NCBI GenBank assembly: GCA_011799875.1
Contig: CM022298.1
Coordinates: 265,353,757 to 265,417,756 of the forward strand
DNA from: Thinopyrum elongatum
Lineage: Eukaryota > Streptophyta > Magnoliopsida > Poales > Poaceae
Reading direction: 5' to 3'
DNA: 64,000 nucleotides
Under the pieces are notes generated by a model. The model was not told the origin of the DNA. It worked only from the letters and a program-made list of their open reading frames with translations, and did no database searches. Below, in pieces: positions 55,839-64,000 of the stretch; positions within the stretch are counted from its first letter, which is position 1; every line of letters begins with the position of its first letter. The translations under genes were made by a program, and so were the position numbers.

Positions 55839-57830
55839 CAGCTTGAGGTGCCAGCCAGACTCACTTTCCAGACGGGGCCCTACATCGACTTCGGCGAGCT
55901 CAGCACGCACGGCCTAGTCCCTACGCCCGGCGCGACGCTGCCGGTTTCGCTGCTCCGTCTGACGCTCCCTTCGGTGCGCTGCGCGCCCCTGATGAGTACC
56001 CCAGTGGGGTGCTCAACGTCACCGACTCGCCTGTCCCCCTCGGCGGAGACATCTCCACCGATGTGGCGGAGCTCTGCGTTTGGTTAGAGGTACTCGTCAC
56101 TGACTCCGGCTCCACTTCGTCCAGCGCCGCGAAGAAGGCCGCTGCCGCCGGGGCCGCAGCGGAGCGCGCCAATGTGGTTGACTCGCTGTGCGCCATGATG
56201 CAGAACCTCAGCATTCCCATCGCCACCGACATCGACGCCACCAACGCCGCCCAGGCCCGGGCCCAGCTCGAGGAGGAGCGCCAGCGCCTGCTAGACGAGG
56301 CCGAGACTCTTGCTGCTACGCAGCGTCGGTTGGAGTCCGTTCAGCGGGAGAGCAACACCGCGTACGGCATCACGCCGGCCGCCGCGGAGCCCAGCCAGAT
56401 GCCGAGGTGCGGAACCATGGTGCCGCCATCGGCCGCGCGCTGGGCGCGATCCCACCCGTCTACGACACCCCTGTCAAGAACATGCGCACCGCGCAGGCGA
56501 CCGCTGTCGGCATGGAGCAGCTGCAGGGCGAGGAGCTGCAGGAGCGGCTGCAGCGCATTACCGAGCTTCTCGGCGCTGCGAACGCGCAGCGGGACTGCCT
56601 TGACCGTCCCGCGGAATCCGTCTCGCGCTGCACCAAAGACCTCGAGTAGCCGAACATGGCGTCCTCATCGCCCCCCAGCGAAGCTCATTCCAGCCGTACC
56701 CGAACCCGGCGCAATCTCGCCCTGACGTCCGGAGGTGACCTGGGCAACGAGCCGGCTCCAGAAGACCGGCGCCGGCAAGACCCTCCCCAGCAATCTGGCC
56801 GGCATGGCCATCCGGCTTCCACCGATCCGGTTCCTCACGGACCGGTCGCAAACCCGCTAGGCCCGCGCGCCATCGACGACACCGACGCCCGTCACCGCAT
56901 TGAGCAGCTCGTCCTCTCCATCGAGCTGGAGGAGGACAACACCGTCAGGCCGGCTTGCTTTAGCGCGTGATCCGGGATGAGCCTCTCAACAAAGGGTTCA
57001 TGCTGCCCCGTGACACCCCCAAGTACAACGGGACCGTCATGCCGGAGGACTGGCTCATCGACTACACCACCGCCATCGGCATCGCGGGTGGCAATCGCCG
57101 CCTTGCCATGCGCTATGCCCCGCTCATGATCCAAGGATCGCCCCGAACGTGGTTGAACAGCCTGCCCACTGGTAGCATCATTGCATGGGTTGACTTCGAG
57201 CAAGCTTTCGTGTGCAACTTCACTGGCTCCTACAAGCGTGCCGGCCGTCCCAGCCAGCTCACCATGTGCGTGCAGGGGTCGACCGAAATTGGCCGCGAGT
57301 ACCTCGCACACTGGACCGAGTTTCAGAATAGCTGCGAGGGGGTCCATGAAGTCCAGGCCATCGAGTACTTTGTGAGTGGTTGCCGGGATGGCACCCTCCT
57401 CAAGCACAAGCTCTTGCGCTCTGAGCCGACCACCATGGCCGCGCTCATGGTCACGACGGACAAGTACGCCACGGCCGACTCCGCCATGAAGATCCAAGTG
57501 GTGTTGGACGAAGCCGGCAAGGCGTTGCTGGCACCGCCCACCAAGCCGGCTGGCAAGAGCAGCCGCTAACAGAACAACCAGTAGAATAACAAGTGCAAGG
57601 CCAATCAGCAGGCCCCCCGCTACGACAACCGCCTCGTCGCGGCTGCCGAGCAGGCGCCCGCGGCCTAGCCGTCCGGCAAGTGCCCGCAAATCGGCAAGAC
57701 GGCATGGCAAGTCGCCATGAGCTTCGAGGAGATGCTCGACACCCCATGCAAGCACCACAGCGGCGTAAGGTCGTCCACTCACATGCTTCGGCAGTGCGCC
57801 ATCACCAAGCGCATCATGAGGGGCGTCATC
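55833..57830 (+). pseudogene. gag: Tat gag (capsid and zinc region), frameshifted
   Basis: An N-terminal part (MGQLEVPARLTFQTG), an Ala-rich coiled segment with LEEERQRLLDEAETLAATQR, a linker with DTDARHRIEQLVLSIELEED, then the capsid core (PRDTPKYNGTVMPEDWLIDY, PLMIQGSPRTWLNSLPTGSI, GCRDGTLL) ending in TAA near 57567. A Cys/His region (PCKHHSG ... RQC) follows at about 57745-57800. Frame changes near 55990, 56400 and 56960 and stops at 56647 and 56968 break it. The order is that of Tat gag. Confidence 0.8.
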
Positions 57831-60800
57831 CTGCCGCCTCCGGCTCCGTCTCTGGGTGCTAGGCCGCTGCCTCCGCCTCCTCCCCTGCCCCCAGCAAATG
57901 GCGCGATGCGCGATGAAGTCTACCCCAACCAGAACACGAGTTACATCGTCTTCACCAGCTTCAGTGATGACAAGTGTAGCGAGCACCTGCTCCACCAGGA
58001 GGTGAACACCGTCATCCCGGCCGTGCCGGAATATATACACTGGTCGGAGGCCCGGTCAGCTGGACCCGGGAGGACCACCCAGCCATCATGCCGAACCCGG
58101 GTGGCTACGCCCTTGTCCTCGACCCCACCATCGTCGCTACCAAGCACACTTGCAGGTTCTCACGGGTCCTCATTGATGGCGGCAGCAGCATCAACATCCT
58201 CCACCGCGACACCATGACCAAGCTCGGCATCGAGGCCAAGCACCTGGAGTCATCCCGGACGGTGTTCCACGGCATCGTGCTGGGTCTCTCCTGCTCCCCC
58301 ATTGGCCGGATCCGGCTTGACGTCCTCTTTGGCACGAGTGATCATTTCTGGCGCGAGCCTATCTGGTTCAAGGTGGTGGACCTGTCCAGTGCATACCACG
58401 CGCTGCTGGGCCGGCCTGCGCTCGCCAAGTTCATGGTGTCCCCCACTACACCTACTGAAGATGAAGATACCGCGTCCCAAGGGCCTCATCACCGTTGCCG
58501 GCGACTACAGAAAGTCCCAGGAATGGGCCCAAGCCGGCGCCAAGTTGGCTGAGTCGCTGGTCATAGCCGAGGAGCAGCGCCAGCTCGACTGGATCGTCGC
58601 GCTGGCCAGCAAGCAACATGCTGTGCCGGCTTCGGCCCAGGAGCCGGCCGGTGAGGCCTCATTCCAGCCATCCAAGGACACCAAGAAGGTCAGGCTGAAC
58701 CCAGAAGACCCCAGCTACAGCAAGTACCTTATCGTGGGCACCCACCTCAATAGCAAATAGGAAGGCGAGCTCGTTGACTTCCTTCGTGAGAATCGGGATA
58801 TCTTTGTATGGTCCCCAAAGGACATGCCGGGAGTTCCAAGGGAGTACGCCAAGCACAAACAAAACATCCGCAAGGACGCCAAGCCTGTCCGTGAACCTCT
58901 ACGTTGCTTTTTAGAAGAAAAGAGAAGAACCATTGGTGAAGAAGTCGCATGGCTACTCGCAACTGGCTAGCCAACCCAGTCCTCATCCTAAAGAAGAACA
59001 ACACCTGGCGCATGTGCATAGACTACACCAGCCTGAACAAGACTTACACCAAGGATCCTTTCGCTCTCCCGTGGATAGATCAAGTGATCGACTCCACCGT
59101 CTGCTGTGAGCTTCTGTCCTTCCTGGATGCTTACTCTGGCTATCATCAGATCAAGCTGGACCCAGCCGACTCCTTGAAGACGTCCTTCAGGGCGTACTAC
59201 TACATCACCATGTCGTTCGGCTTGAAGAATGCCAGCACCACTTTCCAGCGCTGCATGCAGAAATGCTTGCTGACGCAACTCGGCCGCAACATCCACGTCT
59301 ACATTGACGACATCGTGGTGAAGACCAAGCAGCACCCCATGCTCCTTGGCAACCTAAAGGAAACCTTTGCCAATCTGCGCCAGTACTAGATCAAGCTCAA
59401 CCCGGAGAAGTGCGTGTTCGGCATGCACTTTGACGGCTCCAAGATGCGCTCCGGCTTGGGAGCCGGCATCGTGCTGTCTTCCCCAAAGGGCGACCGGCTG
59501 TGGTTCGCACTCCAGATCCACTTCGCCGCCTCCAACAATGTCGCCGAGTATGAGGCCCTTGTGCACGGCCTCCGGCTTGCCACGGAACTCGGCGTCCGGC
59601 GTAGCCTATGCTATTGTGACTCGGATCTGGTGGTGCAGCAGTGTTCTGGTGAGTGGGACGCCCGGGATGCCAACATGGCCAGCTACCGCTTCCTGGTCCA
59701 GCAGCTCTCCGGCACCTTAGATGGCTGTGAGTTTCTCCATGTCCGGCATGCTGAGAACAAAGCCGCCGACACACTAGCCAAGATTGGCTCCTCTCGGCAA
59801 TCCATCCCATCCGACATCTCCCTCAAGCATTTGTGCTAGCCATCTGTCAAGCCGTGTCTGGATTCTGAATCCATCTTCATCCTAGACGACCCTACAGCAC
59901 CCCTCTCCGACCCAGTCCCGCGGGCTATTGATCCCAGCCCGGGGGCTGCAATCTCGACCCTGGCGACCATCAACCCCGGCCCGGGGGCTGCTGCGCTCAA
60001 CTCGGCTGCTGCCATCCTTGACCCGGGGGCCGCCGCCTTCGGCTCGGCGGCTGCCGCCCCGGAACCCGTCTTGGTGGGCGTCTTCACCGGGGTGACGGCT
60101 CCGTCATGGGCCCAGCCTATCCTAGCCTTCCTGGAGAGCAGAGCACTCCCCATGGACAAGACCGAAGCCCGGCAAGTGCAACGCCGGGCATCCGCCTACG
60201 GCATCATCAACAACGAGCTCATCAAGCACAACGCGACAGGCGTGTTCCACCGCTGCGTCGAGCAAGGCAAGGGCATAGAGATCCTCCTCGACATATATCA
60301 GGGCGAGTGCGGGCACCATGCCGCCTCTAGGTCCCTGGTGGCCAAGGCCTTCCGCCATGGTTTCTACTAGCCCCCAGCCCTCAAAGACACCGAGTCACTC
60401 GTCCTCAAGTGCGAGGGTTGCCAACGCTTCAGCAAGCGCAGCCACCAGCCGGATTCAGCCCTCGAGACCATCCCGATAACCTGGCCTTTCGCCAACTAGG
60501 GGTTGGATATGGTGGGGCCTTTCAAGACCGCTCAAGGCGGCATGACCCACCTGCTGGTGGCAGTCGACAAGCTCACCAAGTGGATCGAAGCACGACCGAT
60601 CAAGAAGCTGGACTGGCCGACAGCCGTCCGGTTCGTCAAGGACATCGCAGTTCGCTAAGGTGTCTCACACAGCATCATCACAGATAACGGCACCAACTTT
60701 GCCAAGGGCGCTCTAGCACAGTATTGCTCCGTCTCCGGCATCCGGCTTGACTTGGCCTCCGTCGCCCATCCTCAATCCAACGACCAGGTCGAGTGGGCCA

Positions 60801-61309
60801 ACGACCTGATTTTGTCTGGCATCAAGCCGCGACTCGTCGAACCCCTCTACCGGTCGACTGGGTTCACCCCCTTCTTCCTCGTCAATGAAGCCGAAGCCAT
60901 CATCTCAACCGACATCGAGTTCGACTCGCCACGAGTCACAATGTACACAGAAGCTCAAGCCAAGGAAGCCCGTGAAGATGGCATTGACCTACTAGAAGAA
61001 GCACGCCTATTGGCCCTCACCCGATCGGCCATCTACCAGCAAAGCCTGAGGCACTACCACAACAAGAAAATCAAGCCCCTTGCATTTCGCGAGGGAGATG
61101 TCGTCCCCCGGCTTGTCCAGCGGCAAGCCGGCCAGCACAAGTTGGCCTCCCCATGGGAGGGCCCTTTCATCATCAGCAAAGCCCTATGTGACTGCAACGC
61201 CTACTACCTCATCGATGCACGCAAGCCGAACAAGCGCAAGAGAGATACCGCCGGCGAAGAGACAAGCCGGCCCTGGAACGCAGAGCTCCTCCGCCCGTTT
61301 TACAGTTAG
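57831..61309 (+). pseudogene. pol: Tat pol with the classical RNase H deleted
   Basis: Protease: LIDGGSSINIL near 58170. RT: WRMCIDYTSLNK, FLDAYSGYHQI and the catalytic YIDD near 59300. After NPEKCVFG (to 59422) it passes in frame straight into an archaeal-type RNase H (MHFDGSK at 59423, AEYEAL, CDSDLVV, AADTLAK, all four acidic residues kept). A Pro/Ala-rich linker follows, then integrase: zinc finger (CGHHAAS ... CEGCQ), GLDMVGPF, IITDNGTNF, Glu in DQVEWAN, and a C-terminal domain (SPWEGPFIISKAL) ending LLRPFYS. From RT to the end one frame holds, with stops at 59387, 59837, 60368, 60497 and 60656. A short in-frame gap lies near 60849 in integrase. The RT N-terminus is damaged near 58945. 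Confidence 0.88.
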
Positions 61310-62014
61310 CTATATGCACGTACGTATCACTACCTTTTGAAGTTCAATGAAAGACAATGGGACTCCCGAACAAGTCTCGGGTGCTACCTTTTCCCTATCA
61401 ACTTAATGTATCTCGCACATCCTTGTAAATTTTTCTAACCCCCACCACCGGGTTAGCTCGACCAACCCGGGGACTCACGAGCTAGCCGTCTTGACTGCAA
61501 CCTGCCGTCTTCCTTGGCGCAACCCGGCGTGCCCGAGTTGCCGAGGCCCTCCACTTCTCCCTAGACCATAATCCGGCTTCGGCTGTTGGCCGGCAAGAAC
61601 TATGGACTAAAGCACCGGCATGCCAAAAAACGCTAAGTGGGACTTGCCGGATCGGCCAATCCGGCCTCACTGCACTAAGTTGCCGCATGACCTGCTGCGC
61701 GCCAGCCAGCCTAGTGGGTGTTTCTCTCGCGCTCAATGTTCGAAAGGCCTAAGTACTGCGCGCTCTCTCCAAGGCCGAACCCCTTGTCACAGACCGGAAC
61801 CCGGCTGTCTGACTCGCGGGGGGGAAGCTCGAAGAAGGAGCAAGCAAGAAAAAAGCTTAAGAACGAGGAACAAAAGCGCAAACACTTGCGAAGAAATTTA
61901 CATTACTGAAAATAAGGGCCCACGGCCAGAGTTCATTACATTCACCCCTCACCTCAGTGGGTGGGTGGACCTGCCATTTAACAAAAATTCAACAAAAGTA
62001 AAAGCAGGACAGCT
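61310..62014. other. Spacer between pol and the antisense gene (second Tat element)
   Basis: No supported gene. A hairpin with arms CCGGGTT/AACCCGG lies at 61448-61470, overlapping a GCTCG/CGAGC pair to 61482. The right end would be the 3' flank of the antisense gene. Confidence 0.45.
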
Positions 62015-63250
62015 TCAGGCAGCTCCCGCGTCGGGTTGCGCAATCGCCAGCTCCTGCTCGGCAGCCTCTGGGTTCTCCGAGCTTTCAGTGTCGGCCAACC
62101 CGGCGTCGTCATCCGCATAAGGGCCTGACTCCTTGGAGCTGCCTAGTGGGTCATCAAGCACCAAGCTGAAGTTGTCGGGCGGCACCTCCTCACCGTCTTT
62201 AGTCCGCTCCACCTGGAACTCAGCATGCAGGGCGAACGAGGCAAGGTAGCTGGCCCGCGCGGCAATCCGGCCCGCCTCCGTTTCCAGCTAAGGCTCCACG
62301 CTGGCTCGCTGGGCCGCCAGCTGGTTCAGGCTCAAGCCTGGATACCAAGACATGACAAACTGCATCGCTAAGTCGGCGCCGGCACAAGCGGCAGAAACAC
62401 GCCACGCGTGAAGCCGCGCCGGTCTGGCTTCCAGCCAGCGCGCCAACCGCGTAAAGCTATTGGGCACAACGGTGCCAGGCCAGAGGGCCGCCACCATCCC
62501 CAACCCGGCCTCAGACAGCCTTGCCGTCTGCAGGTCTAGGGCCTTCATACTCTCCTCGGTGGCGTGCATGATTTCCGGAATGCTCTAGGCAGCGTGCGGA
62601 TCGATTTCGGCACCCATGTCCGCCTGGGTCGACCGGTGGGCAAGCACAGCCTTGTCCGCCGTGTTCTCCATCTCCGGGAAGTACTCTGGCAAGCAAACAA
62701 GGAAAACGGTCAGCCGTGCAAAGGTTAAGCTGGCTCGCAACCTGGCACGACAGGTGAGGAAGTACTTACTGGTGAAGACCTCATCCAGGTGCTGCGCCTC
62801 ACACAACATACCGTGCCGCTCCAAGTGTTCGGCGCGGTCGCGCGCCTCAAGCGCCTTCTCTAGCTCAGCGCGCTTGTCGACGGCCGCCTTCAGCTCGCCT
62901 TCCTTGGCGGCGGCCGTCTTCTCGTGCTCCTCCCTAAGGCGAAGGAGCTCTGCCTAGTGGGCCTCCACCACCTTGGCAGCCTCCGCCTTCAGCCGCTCCA
63001 CTTCGGCCTGGAGCTGGCTCATGTCACCGGCCAACTAATCACGTTGTTGGCTGGCTTCAGCGAGCGCCTGGTGGGCCTCCGACTTCAGCTGCTACACCTC
63101 AGCCCAGAGCTGGCCGGCGTCAGCGACCGCCTGGTTGCGCTGCTGGCCGGCTTCAACCAGCCGGGTTCGCAGGTCCAGCACCTCGGGCGCGGCGGCTGCG
63201 CGAAAAAAATCTTAAGTCAAGACGACGGTGAAAAGGAAAGAAACACTTAA

Positions 63251-63323
63251 GATTCGACCCAACTGCCTCGCAGTTGGCCCGAATCTCGGGGGCTACACCC
63301 AGTGGGTGCGCTAGCGCGCCCCC
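63251..63323. repeat. Twin-hairpin element in an intron of the antisense gene, copy 1
   Basis: Hairpin 1 (63251-63285): GATTCG...CGAATC enclosing CCAACTGC/GCAGTTGG. Hairpin 2 (63288-63323): GGGGGC...GCCCCC enclosing CACCCAGTGGGTG and GCGCTAGCGC. The same module recurs in the neighbouring intron at 63500-63572. Confidence 0.75.
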
Positions 63324-63499
63324 ACTTAAAAAGCATGTAGGACATACCTTCGGCAAGGCAGAGCTCCTCCTCCTTGGCGGCAGGCTGCGCCGTGACCTGG
63401 TGGTGCTTCTCCAGAAGCCGGTTATGGATACCGACTCGGGGGCCATCCAGGTGCTGCAAGAGAGCAACAATCAGCATGAACTGCAAAGACATTTTTTAA

Positions 63500-63572
63500 G
63501 ATTCGACCCAACTACTCAGTAGTTGGCCCGAATCTCGGGGGCTACACCCAGTGGGTGTGCTAGTGCACCCCC
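63500..63572. repeat. Twin-hairpin element in an intron of the antisense gene, copy 2
   Basis: Same architecture as 63251-63323. The inner stem is CCAACTAC/GTAGTTGG, so a C-G pair became T-A on both sides. The second hairpin has GTGTGCTAGTGCAC in place of GTGCGCTAGCGCGC. Confidence 0.75.
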
Positions 63573-64000
63573 ACTGACAAGCCCGAAAGAAAAGAAGAAA
63601 GACTTATGATTACGGAGCGCTCCAGCTCCCGCGCCCGCTCCAGCTCACCCTGGGCGAAGGCCTGAATCCGGTCCGCGCGCCCACGAAGTTGCTGGTGCAC
63701 GGCGCCCATCGCCGCCTCCTCCTGCGTGCGCGGCCCGAAGACGGCCCCGGTGGGCCCTGCCCGGGCTTGCTGCGACCCGGCGACTGGGTCGCTTCCCGAC
63801 ACTTGCTCCGGGTTCACAACAACCCTTGGTCGTGGGACCACCAAGGCGTGCTTGTTTCCCGCTGGCTCCTCCGCGGCCGGCGTCGACTCCGGCGCACCGG
63901 CCGACGTCGTCTCCGGCGAACCGGCCGGCGTCGTCTTCGGCGCTTCGGCAGGCGTCCCCTCTGGCGCTCCTCCCGGGGCAGCGTCCCCGGTGCACCCCTC

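Larger units (their letters stand above)
62015..64000 (-). pseudogene. Antisense multi-exon coiled-coil gene of the second Tat element (5' end outside window)
   Basis: Minus-strand exons: before 63600 (Pro/Ala/Thr repeats, then RPRVVVNPEQVSG and ELERARELERS); 63453-63348 (HLDGPRVGIHNRLLEKHHQV); 63195-62770, a long Gln/Glu/Ala coiled coil (for example MSQLQAEVERLKAEAAKVVE); and 62685-62015 (EYFPEMENTADKAVLAH, GLGMVAALWPG, WYPGLSLNQLAAQRAS, then an acidic tail). Clear splice signals: AAG|GTATGT (63347) with GCGCAG (63196), and GTAAGT (62769) with TTGCCAG (62686). Stops at about 63094, 63038, 62956, 62586 and 62287 interrupt it. The C-terminal part resembles that of grass 'putative gypsy-type transposon' domain proteins. 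Function unknown. Confidence 0.55.

Noticed and set aside
56892..58040. Long minus-strand open frame of 382 codons
   Set aside because: It overlaps Tat gag on the other strand. The plus-strand capsid motifs are clear, and the minus frame is a GC-rich shadow without recognisable motifs.
1..64000. CRISPR arrays, bacterial operons, tRNA genes, intact rRNA genes
   Set aside because: No regularly spaced short repeats of CRISPR type, no cloverleaf I could trace, and only decayed 5S-like segments. The sequence is clearly plant nuclear DNA.

Overview
The window is gene-poor, repeat-dense plant nuclear DNA. It looks like a large-genome cereal of the wheat/barley/rye group (Triticeae). The signs are nested LTR retrotransposons with 0.9-5 kb LTRs, Gypsy pol proteins of the Tat lineage (a second, archaeal-type RNase H) and the chromodomain Tekay/Del lineage, an initiator-Met-tRNA primer binding site, and heavy decay by C-to-T type changes. 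No clearly intact host gene is present. Family names are inferred from domains and structure, not from a database search.

Layout. (A) 1-10545: a rearranged tandem array of one Tat-lineage family, LTR/internal/LTR/internal/LTR. LTRs are at 5597-6464 and 9676-10545, and an inverted LTR terminus ends exactly at 403. Each internal copy has lost its 5' part (gag to RT or integrase). Between pol and the downstream LTR each carries an antisense gene encoding an AT-hook plus a B3-like domain, with its own minus-strand TATA box. (B) 10546-14894: the 3' part of an older Gypsy element ending in a 1.56 kb LTR. (C) 14895-15272: an F-box/FBD gene scrap, interrupted by (D) 15278-30828, a complete Tekay-type element with about 5 kb LTRs, PBS, gag-pol and a perfect GGGGT target-site duplication. 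(E) 30829-38345: the only stretch not dominated by LTR elements. It holds a CACTA-like terminus, a broken minus-strand gene resembling B3/REM factors, two 5S-rRNA-derived segments, a duplicated AT-rich block, a palindrome, a ~156 bp tandem array and a possible promoter plus first exon. (F) 38346-43426: a small LTR element whose only gene is a 'putative gypsy-type transposon' domain protein. (G) 43427-55399: a second Tekay-type element with 4.5 kb LTRs and almost no pol. (H) 55400-64000: a Tat element with LTR end, PBS, gag and a pol that has lost its classical RNase H, followed by a multi-exon antisense coiled-coil gene that runs off the window.

How it fits together. The coding capacity is retroelement machinery: capsid, protease, RT, RNase H, integrase. 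The most unusual content is the accessory genes the elements carry: an antisense AT-hook/B3 gene in one Tat family, an unrelated spliced antisense coiled-coil gene in another whose protein family seems also to be the sole sense gene of the small element (F), and a spliced acidic mini-ORF inside the Tekay LTRs.
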